Source: Tahibacter aquaticus
GTDB taxonomy: Bacteria > Pseudomonadota > Gammaproteobacteria > Xanthomonadales > Rhodanobacteraceae
NCBI RefSeq assembly: GCF_004363655.1
Contig: NZ_SNZH01000002.1
Coordinates: forward strand, 434,001 to 498,000
Direction of reading: 5' to 3'
DNA: 64,000 nucleotides
This document shows positions 44,214-51,385 of the stretch, in pieces. Position 1 is the first letter of the stretch. Every line of letters starts with the position of its first letter. The position numbers were made by a program, and so were the translations under genes. The notes beneath the pieces were generated by a model. That model had not been told where the DNA came from. It was given only the letters and a program-made list of their open reading frames with translations, and searched no databases.

Positions 44214-45329
44214 TCAGTGCGCCGGCGCGGCGGGTTGCTGTGCCGCGGGCTTCGCGCCCTGGACCTGTACCTTGGCGCCGGGGCCTATCTTCATCTGGCC
44301 GGCGCTGATGACCTCGTCGTCGGCGCCGATGCCGCTGATGATTTCGACCAGGCCGGGTTTGCGCTGGCCGGTGGTGACTTCCACCAGTTCCGCTTTTCCA
44401 TCTTTGATGATGTAGACATTTTGCTTGCCGCCCTGCGGCCACAGCGCCTGTTCGGGCACCAGCAGCGCGTTCTCGCGCGAACCCAGCACCAGGCTGACAC
44501 GGGCGAACTGGCCGGGGAACAGCTTGCCGTCGGCATTCGGTACGCGGGCACGCAAGGTGACCGAGCGCGTGGCGAGGTCGACCTGCGGGGCGACCGCATA
44601 GACTTCGCCTTCGGAGAACACGTTCGGCCGGGTGTCCTGCCGGTCGCGCTGGGCATCGATGCTGACGGCGATCTTCTGGCCCGGCCGGAAGCGGCCCAGG
44701 TAGACCTCGGGCAGGCTGAAATCGAGCTTGAGCGTATCGGTGGCGACCAGGTCGACCAGGGCATCGCCGATGTTGACGTATTCGCCCGGGCTGACCTTGC
44801 GCAGGCCGGCGGTGCCGGCAAACGGCGCGCGCAGGTCGGTCTTGCCCAGGCGCGTGCGGCTGGAGGCGAGCTTGGCTTCGTCCACCTTGGACTGGGCGCG
44901 CTTGGTGTCGACATCGGCCGGTGCGATCAGTTTGCGTCCGGCCAGGTCCTGCGCGCGCTTGAGCTCGCGTCCGCTGTTGGCGGCATTGGCTTCGGCTTCG
45001 GCTACGTCAGCCTGTACCAGGCTGGCATCGAGGCGGAACAGCGGCGCACCCTTGGCCACTTTCTGGCCTTCCTCGAACAGCACGGCCTCGACCCGGCCGG
45101 CCAGTTCCGGCCGCACGGTGATGGCTTCGTCGGCGCGCAAGGTGCCGACGGCCGACAGTGTCTCGCTGACTGCTTCGACCTTGGGCCTGGCTGCCTCGAC
45201 GATGGTCGGCGGCATTTCGCCGCCGGGCGGGCCCTGGGTATGCGCGGTGGTGCTCAGGCCGATTGCGATGGCAGCGGACAGCGCCAGCAGCGACAGGGAA
45301 TGACGGACAGGGTTTTGGGTGCGCAGCAT
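44214..45329 (-). CDS. RND efflux periplasmic adaptor protein
   Basis: 371 residues from the ATG at 45329, with CCGGAGC upstream and a signal peptide (NPVRHSLSLLALSAAIAIGLSTTAHTQ). No lipobox, so soluble periplasmic. Adaptor elements: ETLSAVGTLRADEAITVRPELAGRV, a helical hairpin (about 95-160), LGKTDLRAPFAGTAGLRKVSPGEYVNIGDALVDLV, barrel TRSVTLRARVPNADGKLFPGQFARVSLVLG and the C-terminal NALLVPEQALWPQGGKQNVYIIKDGKAE domain. First gene of the operon with the pump. Confidence 0.9.
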   Translation of the reverse strand: MLRTQNPVRHSLSLLALSAAIAIGLSTTAHTQGPPGGEMPPTIVEAARPKVEAVSETLSAVGTLRADEAITVRPELAGRVEAVLFEEGQKVAKGAPLFRLDASLVQADVAEAEANAANSGRELKRAQDLAGRKLIAPADVDTKRAQSKVDEAKLASSRTRLGKTDLRAPFAGTAGLRKVSPGEYVNIGDALVDLVATDTLKLDFSLPEVYLGRFRPGQKIAVSIDAQRDRQDTRPNVFSEGEVYAVAPQVDLATRSVTLRARVPNADGKLFPGQFARVSLVLGSRENALLVPEQALWPQGGKQNVYIIKDGKAELVEVTTGQRKPGLVEIISGIGADDEVISAGQMKIGPGAKVQVQGAKPAAQQPAAPAH

Positions 45330-45754
45330 TCGATGCTCCGGCGAGTTGAAATCTTCCGTGGTGGCGTCCCCGAGACGCCAATGGGTGCAGCAGACAGTGA
45401 TGCCGCAGTCTCGCTGCTTAGGCGGGTTTCTGCGCATGCCAGAAGTCGTGCGTTGTGGCCTTGTGGAAGCACGCACAGCGCACGTTTCTGCTGCGCGAGC
45501 AATGAAAACATCAAAAAATTCAAGTGCACGTTTTTGCCCGCACGGGGCGTTGGCAAACGCTGCCGGCAGGCATCGACGTTCAGTTTCGTGGAGGTGGACA
45601 TCGGCGTCCTGTCTGCATGCCTGGCGGCGTTGCTGTGCGGCGGCGCTGCGTCGCGGCCAACACCGCTCAAGCGCGGAATACGGGTTGGTGTGCGGTGGCG
45701 CCATCTGCCTGACGGTCTATCACGCCGGCAGCCGGTTTGCTTATTCCCGCTTGC
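45330..45754. other. 425-base gap upstream of the adaptor gene
   Basis: Between the start of the adaptor and the end of bioD, both on the minus strand. Contains an A/T-rich patch near 45500-45525 that could hold the pump operon promoter, but no boxes match convincingly. No gene or regulator recognised. Confidence 0.4.
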
Positions 45755-46447
45755 TCAATGGCCGGCCAGTGCCTGCAGTGCTGCCACGGCCGGTGCCAGT
45801 GCCGCGTGCGGCGGCTGCGCCGCGCCGCCGTGCGTCAGCAAGCCCAGGCAGGGCGCCGGCATCAGCGCGTGCAAGGTGTCGATGTTTTCCTGCTGCAGGG
45901 GCTGCTGCGCATCGATCGCATTGCCGATCCAGCCGAGCAGGTGGCAGCCGTCGGCGGCGATGGCGCGGGCGCTGAGCAGGGCATGGTTGATGCAGCCCAG
46001 GCGCAGGCCGACGACGAGGATGACCGGCAGCTCCAGCGTCTGCGCAATGGCGGCCTGCATCAGCTGCGGCCCCAGGGGCACGGCCCAGCCGCCGGCGCCT
46101 TCGACCACAACCACATCGGCATTCGTACACAAGGCGGCATGGCAGGCGCGGATGCGCCCGATGTCGATGCGCACGCCGCTGTGCGCCGCGGCCAGGTGCG
46201 GCGCAACGGCGTCGCGCAGCGCGTAGGGATTGCAGACGGCATAGTCGGGCGCGGCATGGCTGGCGCCGATCAGGGCCAGTGCGTCGCTGTTGCGCAGCGC
46301 GCCGTCGATTTCCTCGCATCCGCTGGCGACCGGCTTCATGCCCACCGCGCGCAGGCCGGTGTGGTTGAGTGCGCGCAACAGGGCGACGCTGGCCCAGGTC
46401 TTGCCCACTTCGGTATCGGTGCCGCTGATGAAGACGCTGACGCTCAT
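45755..46447 (-). CDS. bioD: dethiobiotin synthetase
   Basis: 230 residues; AGGA lies upstream of the ATG. The N-terminal P-loop is FISGTDTEVGKTWASVALLRAL, followed by GMKPVASGCEE, NPYALRDAVAPHLAA and VVVEGAGGWAVPLG, all characteristic of BioD. It carries out ATP-dependent ring closure of 7,8-diaminopelargonic acid with CO2 to dethiobiotin, the penultimate step of biotin synthesis. No other bio gene is in the window, so it is separated from the rest of the pathway. Confidence 0.95.
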   Translation of the reverse strand: MSVSVFISGTDTEVGKTWASVALLRALNHTGLRAVGMKPVASGCEEIDGALRNSDALALIGASHAAPDYAVCNPYALRDAVAPHLAAAHSGVRIDIGRIRACHAALCTNADVVVVEGAGGWAVPLGPQLMQAAIAQTLELPVILVVGLRLGCINHALLSARAIAADGCHLLGWIGNAIDAQQPLQQENIDTLHALMPAPCLGLLTHGGAAQPPHAALAPAVAALQALAGH

Positions 46448-46763
46448 GCGGGGTCCTGCCGTGGCCGGCGGCGATTATCGCTGTTGCACTGGCCGGCGGT
46501 GCATGGCACAGGAAATCGGCGCGGATGCGCCGTCTTTTCGCGCCGGGTCTGGATGCTTGCCGTCGGCGCACGCGGGCGGCGGGCACGGCCCTGACTGCGG
46601 CGCGCTGCCGGATGACACGCGCTGCCGGCGATGACGCGGGCGTGTTCGTTGGGCGCGGCCCGCTTCGTTCTGATCGACAGCGGGCCTGGTAGGGATTTGG
46701 CGGTCGCCTGCGTCAAGGTACACACTGCGCGCCGGGATTTCCCCGCTGCACCAAGGAGCTGCA
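46448..46763. other. 316-base divergent intergenic region
   Basis: Between bioD (minus) and the RDD gene (plus). Holds CCAAGGAG, the ribosome site of the RDD gene. No convincing promoter or BirA-type palindrome seen. Confidence 0.4.
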
Positions 46764-47285
46764 ATGGAAGAGCAAAACCCGTATCGCAATCCCACCCGCC
46801 AGGTCGCCGATGTCATTGCCGACGGCGATTCGCTGGCCCTGGCCGACCGCGGTACTCGCCTGGGGGCGGCCATTCTCGATGGCCTGCTGATGCTGGCGAT
46901 CAATCTGCCGGTGATGTGGTTCGGCGGCTATCTGAGCACGGTGATGGCGGCCTCGCAGGCGGGCTTGCGGCCGCCCTTCGGCCTGATGCTGCTGTGGACG
47001 CTGATCGGTTTCGTGCTGTTCCTGCTGGTGCAGGGCATGCCGCTGAACCAGACCGGCCAGACCTGGGGCAAGCGCCTGCTGAAAATCCGCATCGTCGATC
47101 TCAACGGCGACAAGCCGGCGTTTGCGAGACTGATCGCGCTGCGTTATCTGCCGGTGAGTCTGGCCAGCCTGGTTCCGATCATCGGCCCGCTGTTCGGCAT
47201 CATCGACGCGTTGTTCATCTTCCGCGCCGATCGCCGCTGCCTGCATGACCTGATCGCTGGCACGCGGGTCGTCAACGCGCGCTGA
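46764..47285 (+). CDS. RDD family membrane protein
   Basis: 173 residues; ATG preceded by AAGGAGCTGCA. The RDD signature arginine and aspartate are in DRGTRLGAAILDGLLMLAI (residues about 27-45), followed by membrane helices (LPVMWFGGYL, LMLLWTLIGFVLFLLVQGM) and the conserved TWGKRLLKIRIVDLNGDKP and RCLHDLIAGTRVV. Such proteins are inner-membrane and of uncertain function; some act in ion exchange. Single gene followed 67 bases later by the methionine sulfoxide reductase. Confidence 0.88.
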   Translation: MEEQNPYRNPTRQVADVIADGDSLALADRGTRLGAAILDGLLMLAINLPVMWFGGYLSTVMAASQAGLRPPFGLMLLWTLIGFVLFLLVQGMPLNQTGQTWGKRLLKIRIVDLNGDKPAFARLIALRYLPVSLASLVPIIGPLFGIIDALFIFRADRRCLHDLIAGTRVVNAR

Positions 47286-47352
47286 GCCCTGCGCGGACCG
47301 GGCGGGGCGGACGTCGGCTACACTAGGCGTCTGCCCTTGTCCGGATCCGCCC

Positions 47353-47838
47353 ATGTTCGACGCTGTCGCCATCGAAGCCAGCAACAAGACCGAGCTCTAC
47401 GATGGCCTGGCCGAACAACTGCGTGGTCTGCTGCACGGCGAGCGCGACCGCATCGCCAACGCGGCGAATTTCTCCGCCCTGGTGTTCAACGCCCTCGATG
47501 GCGTGAACTGGAGCGGTTTCTATTTCTACGATGGCCACGAACTCGTGGTCGGCCCGTTCCAGGGCAAGCCGGCCTGTGTGCGCATCGCGCTGGGCAAGGG
47601 CGTCTGTGGCACCGCCGCTGCAACGCGCGAGACCCAGGTCGTCGCCGATGTACATGCCTTTCCGGGCCATATCGCCTGCGATGCGGCCTCGCGCTCGGAA
47701 ATCGTCGTGCCCTTGTTCGATGCTGGCGGCCGGCTGGTCGGCGTCTGGGACGTGGACAGTCCGCTACCGGGCCGCTTCGATGAGGAGGATCGCGTCGGCA
47801 TGGAAAAACTCTGCGCGATTTTCCTGGCCTCGCTCTGA
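47353..47838 (+). CDS. free methionine-(R)-sulfoxide reductase, GAF domain (fRMsr/YebR type)
   Basis: 161 residues, a single GAF domain. The three redox cysteines of the family are present at C75 (KPACVRIALGKGVCG), C85 and C109 (HIACDAASRSEIVVPLF), with NWSGFYFYDG and GVWDVDSP as further family motifs. The enzyme reduces free methionine-R-sulfoxide using thioredoxin and helps repair oxidative damage. An appropriate ribosome site is not obvious, but length and motif match the family from residue 1. Confidence 0.92.
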   Translation: MFDAVAIEASNKTELYDGLAEQLRGLLHGERDRIANAANFSALVFNALDGVNWSGFYFYDGHELVVGPFQGKPACVRIALGKGVCGTAAATRETQVVADVHAFPGHIACDAASRSEIVVPLFDAGGRLVGVWDVDSPLPGRFDEEDRVGMEKLCAIFLASL

Positions 47839-47902
47839 GGCCGTAGCGCACACCGATTCACGCCGGGCAAGCCCGGCACCGACACAGGGGTTGGGGAAGT
47901 AC

Positions 47903-48328
47903 ATGGCGAGCAACGACAAAATCCGTAACGTCGGCCCGAAATCCGCTGCCTGGCTGCGCCAGGTCGGCGTGCGCACCATCGAGGACTTGCGTGCGGTCGG
48001 CGTCATCGAAACCTTTCTGAAGGTCAAGCGTGCCGGCTTCCGGCCCAGCCTGAACCTGCTCTATGCAATGCAGGGCGCGCTGGACGATTGCCATTGGGCC
48101 GACCTGCCCGATACCACCAAGGCCGGCCTGGTACAGGCCGCTGAACTGGCCGAGAAAGACAACCCGATCAAGAACCGCTGGGAAAAGGCCGCGGCGCGCA
48201 GTGCGGCGCGCGACGGCACGTCCTCGGCCGATGGTGGCGACGAGGCGGCCCGCGACGAAGGCGATGGCTTCGGCGACGGCGACAGCGGCGTGCGCGAGAT
48301 CACCGGCACCACGCGCGATTTCGATTGA
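47903..48328 (+). CDS. stand-alone TfoX C-terminal domain protein
   Basis: 141 residues from the ATG at 47903. The TfoX_C helix-hairpin-helix-like domain fills the first about 90 residues (IRNVGPKSAAWLRQVGVRTIEDLRAVGVIETFLKVKRAG, LNLLYAMQGALDDCHWADLP). The rest is a low-complexity acidic tail (DGGDEAARDEGDGFGDGDSG). The TfoX N-terminal domain, part of the competence regulator in Haemophilus, is absent, so a competence role cannot be assumed. Possibly co-transcribed with the reductase 64 bases upstream. Confidence 0.82.
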   Translation: MASNDKIRNVGPKSAAWLRQVGVRTIEDLRAVGVIETFLKVKRAGFRPSLNLLYAMQGALDDCHWADLPDTTKAGLVQAAELAEKDNPIKNRWEKAAARSAARDGTSSADGGDEAARDEGDGFGDGDSGVREITGTTRDFD

Positions 48329-48333
48329 TACAT

Positions 48334-48360
48334 GCGGCGGGCGCCGGGTGCGCCCGCCGC
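48334..48360. terminator. hairpin between convergent TfoX_C and nadV genes
   Basis: Perfect 11-bp stem GCGGCGGGCGC / GCGCCCGCCGC with a CGGGT loop, five bases after one stop and 17 before the other; likely a shared terminator though without a T-run. Confidence 0.5.
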
Positions 48361-48377
48361 TGCGTTTGCGCCACGCC

Positions 48378-49793
48378 TTACGCGTTGCTGCGCTCGCGCA
48401 CCTCGGCGAAGGTCCAGTCCTTGAGCAGTTCGCCGTTCTCCCACACCGTGAGCATGGCGTGCTGCCAGCCGGGTTCGGGCACGTGGTCTTCGATGCGTTC
48501 CAGCGTGTCGTCCACCGGCACGGTGCGCCAGCTGCCGAATTCGCGGTGATGCAGCAGGGCCAGGCGGCCGCGCTTGGACTGCTTGCCCGGGTCGGTGACC
48601 GGCGCCTTGAACACGTCGATCCAGCGGCCGTCGATCTTCGCCGCCGAACATTTCAGGGCGAACTTCTGCGTGTCGCGGTTGATGCCCTGCAATAGCGCGC
48701 CGCCCATGCCGAAGGTGAGGTTTTCCGCGCTGTAGCCGGCCTTGGTCACGCGTTCCAGGATGGCGCGGATGCTGTTGGGGTTGATGCCGTCGCCCTGGAT
48801 CACGCGCACATGCCTGAGCACCTTGTAGCCCTTGCCGTTGAGCGTGTGGCCGAAGGCCTGGTCGAGCAGCACCAGGCATTGATGCACCACGTCGACGGGT
48901 TCGCCCGAATCGGGCCGCACCACTACGGTGGCGCCGCTGGCGATGACTTCCTCGCGCAGGGCCTTGCCCCACAGCTCGCGGATGGCGTGGTAGATGTCGT
49001 AGCTGTCCGACACCACGGCGACGATGGCGCCGGGCTTGCCGAACTGGCGCAGCATGTTGCGGTAGGCGTCGACCTCGTGCTCGCGGCCCCAGCTGGTGAT
49101 GGTCGAGTGCTCGGCGGCAGGAATCGAATAGCCGGCCATGGGCTCGTGGTAATACGCCTTGGCGGTCAGCACGCCGGCTACCGTATCGGTGCCGAAGAAA
49201 TTCACCAGATGCGAAGCGGCGCCGAGGCCGGCCGATTCGGCGCTGGATACGCCGCGCGCGCCGAAGTCGTGCAGCTTGAAGCCGATCTGCGCGGCCGGAT
49301 CGTCGCAGGACTGGTCGAGGTAATAGCGGATCGTCTGCTTCAGGTGCCAGCTCTGCGTGGCCACCGTCACCGGATACCACAGGCGCAGCAGCAGGGTTTC
49401 CAGATACGACGGCAGCCAGTAGCAGTCGTCGTCGGTCGACTCGATCGTGACCAGTGCCTGGTGTGTCGGCACCACGCTGCCTTCGGGCACGGCGCGGATG
49501 CGGATCGGCAGGCGCCCGCCGTGCACATCGACGATGCGGCGCCAGCCGGCGTCGTTGAACGGCTCGCCGTGTGCGGCGAAGAAATCGCGCGCCTCGTCCA
49601 CGTCGGCATGGCTGACCGGCCGCGTCAGGTATTCCTTGAGGATGGCCTGCAGGCCAAAGAACAGCGTGCGTTCGTAGACGCCGCCGCGCGATTCCACATA
49701 GAAGAACGACGCTTGCGTACCGGGCGGGTACTGCAGCCAATGGCTGGCCTTGTAGCTGTCGGTATTGAGGACCAGGTTTTCCAGGTGACGCAT
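48378..49793 (-). CDS. nadV: nicotinamide phosphoribosyltransferase
   Basis: 471 residues; AAGGAG precedes the ATG. NAMPT-type sequence throughout: LNTDSYKASHWLQYPPGTQ, YVESRGG, FKLHDFGARGVSSAESAGLGAASHLVNFFGTDT, YSIPAAEHSTITSWG with the active-site histidine, VSDSYDIYHA, VVRPDSGEP, QGDGINP and FGMGGALLQGINRDTQKFALK. Makes nicotinamide mononucleotide from nicotinamide and PRPP, so the cell can recycle nicotinamide directly. It is downstream of nadM in the same direction (81-base gap), and together they give a two-step route to NAD. Confidence 0.96.
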   Translation of the reverse strand: MRHLENLVLNTDSYKASHWLQYPPGTQASFFYVESRGGVYERTLFFGLQAILKEYLTRPVSHADVDEARDFFAAHGEPFNDAGWRRIVDVHGGRLPIRIRAVPEGSVVPTHQALVTIESTDDDCYWLPSYLETLLLRLWYPVTVATQSWHLKQTIRYYLDQSCDDPAAQIGFKLHDFGARGVSSAESAGLGAASHLVNFFGTDTVAGVLTAKAYYHEPMAGYSIPAAEHSTITSWGREHEVDAYRNMLRQFGKPGAIVAVVSDSYDIYHAIRELWGKALREEVIASGATVVVRPDSGEPVDVVHQCLVLLDQAFGHTLNGKGYKVLRHVRVIQGDGINPNSIRAILERVTKAGYSAENLTFGMGGALLQGINRDTQKFALKCSAAKIDGRWIDVFKAPVTDPGKQSKRGRLALLHHREFGSWRTVPVDDTLERIEDHVPEPGWQHAMLTVWENGELLKDWTFAEVRERSNA

Positions 49794-49874
49794 ACGGAAT
49801 CTCCTTCCGCAGATTGGCGCAGGCGGTCTGTCCGGCTGCGGCGCGAGGCTACGTTCGCGCGACGTGTACAGCCT

Positions 49875-50909
49875 TCAGCTCATGCCGAGGAAGTGCTGCA
49901 GGATATGGCAATGATCGTCGTAGAACTGCTCTTCCAGGTTCAGCGCGTCGACGATGGGAATCCACTGCGCCTTGGCCGCATCGTCGGCGCCGCGCACCGG
50001 CGGCAGCTCGCCGCTGACGAATTCGAAATGGTAGGCGTGGGTGATGGTGCGGCCGCGCTGCGAACGATCCGGATGATCGAAGACGCGCTGGCCCTTGAGC
50101 GAACCCTTCAGCACCGGCGCGGGAATCTTCAGCCGGGTTTCCTCGCGCAGTTCGCGCAGGCAGGCGTCGATCAGCATTTCGTTCTGGTCGAGAAAGCCGC
50201 CAGGCAGCGCCCACAGGCCCTTGCCGGGCTCCGCGCCGCGGCGCACCAGCAGCACATGGCCGCTGTGCACCACCACGGCGTCGACAGTGACGAAAGTAGG
50301 CGGGTAGGGCGCGTTTTCCCAGGCCTTGCGGTAGTTGCGCAGGAAGGTGAACTCGCGTGCCAGCTGGGCATAACCCGGCGTGCGGCGGAACGCTTCCAGC
50401 ATGGCGGCAACCGGCGCGGGCACGTTGGCCTTGATCAGCAGCTGGCCGCCTTCGTCGGCGCTGAACAGGTGTTCGCGGATTTCGGTTGCCGACAATACTT
50501 CGCAATGTTGCACATTGCATAATTCCCATTGCGGGAATTCGCGCAGGTAGTAGCTCGATGCGTCCTTGTCGCGGCCGATCAGGCCGACGCGGGCTTCGCC
50601 GCTGCCGCCGTCGGCGGCGATGGCCGCGGCGACCTGGCGCTGCACAGCGCCGATCCAGGCGGCTTCATTGTAGAGATGATCGGAAAGCGGCTGGATCAGC
50701 AGCCGCTCGCTGTCGGCGCCGGCGGCGGCGCGAATCATCACTTCGCGCTCGTTCGCATTCCAGGGGTTGCGGGTGCTACGGGGTTTGCCGGCCGAACCGA
50801 TCAGGACGATGACTTTGTCGGCGAGGACCAGGGCGTGGCGCAGTACAGCGAGATGGCCGTTATGCAGTGGTTCGAAACGGCCGATGAAAACGAGGTAGTC
50901 GTGGCGCAT
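49875..50909 (-). CDS. nadM: bifunctional NMN adenylyltransferase / Nudix hydrolase
   Basis: 344 residues. N-terminal nucleotidyltransferase with the HxGH motif in VFIGRFEPLHNGHLAVLRHAL and the C-terminal ISTxxxR-equivalent LSATEIREHLF; C-terminal Nudix domain with box GGFLDQNEMLIDACLRELREETRL (about residues 229-251). The first domain turns NMN into NAD; the Nudix part in characterised relatives hydrolyses ADP-ribose. First gene of the nadM-nadV pair. The usual glycine near the end of the Nudix box is arginine, a common variation in this fusion family. Confidence 0.93.
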   Translation of the reverse strand: MRHDYLVFIGRFEPLHNGHLAVLRHALVLADKVIVLIGSAGKPRSTRNPWNANEREVMIRAAAGADSERLLIQPLSDHLYNEAAWIGAVQRQVAAAIAADGGSGEARVGLIGRDKDASSYYLREFPQWELCNVQHCEVLSATEIREHLFSADEGGQLLIKANVPAPVAAMLEAFRRTPGYAQLAREFTFLRNYRKAWENAPYPPTFVTVDAVVVHSGHVLLVRRGAEPGKGLWALPGGFLDQNEMLIDACLRELREETRLKIPAPVLKGSLKGQRVFDHPDRSQRGRTITHAYHFEFVSGELPPVRGADDAAKAQWIPIVDALNLEEQFYDDHCHILQHFLGMS

Positions 50910-51039
50910 GAGGTTCCCTCAGCTGGGTTTGCGCTTTGCTGGCGGTCTGTCCGGGCGGGGCGCGGGAGTTATGCTACTTGGGAGCATAAGTGTCTGCAAT
51001 AGGGGATTGCGGGTTTTGTTGGGTGCCTGCCTGCTACAA

Positions 51040-51129
51040 CCGGATTTGTGCGGTGATCCCAACATGTGGAGTCGGCCCGACGTGTGCGGTCAGCCCGATG
51101 TGTCGGCCCCGTCCGATGTGCTGGGGCGG
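51040..51129. repeat. five degenerate 18-bp tandem units
   Basis: Units start at 51040, 51058, 51076, 51094 and 51112, each of the form (C/T)CCGAxGTGTGCGG-like. In frame they would encode a six-residue repeat (PDVCGQ type), but no gene start supports translation. Confidence 0.65.
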
Positions 51130-51154
51130 GCTTGGCTGGCTGGGTGTTGATCCG

Positions 51155-51180
51155 TCTCCTCCACGCTTGCGTGGGGGAGA
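51155..51180. repeat. intergenic palindrome
   Basis: TCTCCTCCACG and CGTGGGGGAGA pair (one G-T) around CTTG, followed by GGGTTGGGGTGAGGG. This arrangement recalls palindromic intergenic elements dispersed in related genomes; copy number cannot be judged from one window. Confidence 0.45.
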
Positions 51181-51385
51181 GGGTTGGGGTGAGGGGGCGG
51201 TGCCGGACTCTGCTTTGCTGCTTGGTTTTCGCGAAGGAGTCCGCCACTGGCAGCCTTGGTCGTTTGTGCGCCTGGCGGCGCGTTTCGCGTGCCGTGGGCG
51301 CGTTTTATCAATGTAAATAAATTGAATCGATTTCGCCGGTGCTGGAACGCCGCAGTTGCGGCACGCGCCTGAAGCTTGCCCCTGC

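Larger units (their letters stand above)
50910..51385. other. 476-base gap with tandem repeat and hairpin
   Basis: Upstream of nadM and downstream of the GGDEF gene. Holds an 18-bp tandem repeat and an 11-bp hairpin (separate entries) and a lower-GC stretch at about 51300-51330. No gene recognised. Confidence 0.5.

Noticed and set aside
50908-51150. Possible small protein with PDVCGQ-type six-residue repeats
   Set aside because: Overlaps the nadM start region antisense, lacks a ribosome site, and follows from the 18-bp DNA repeat.
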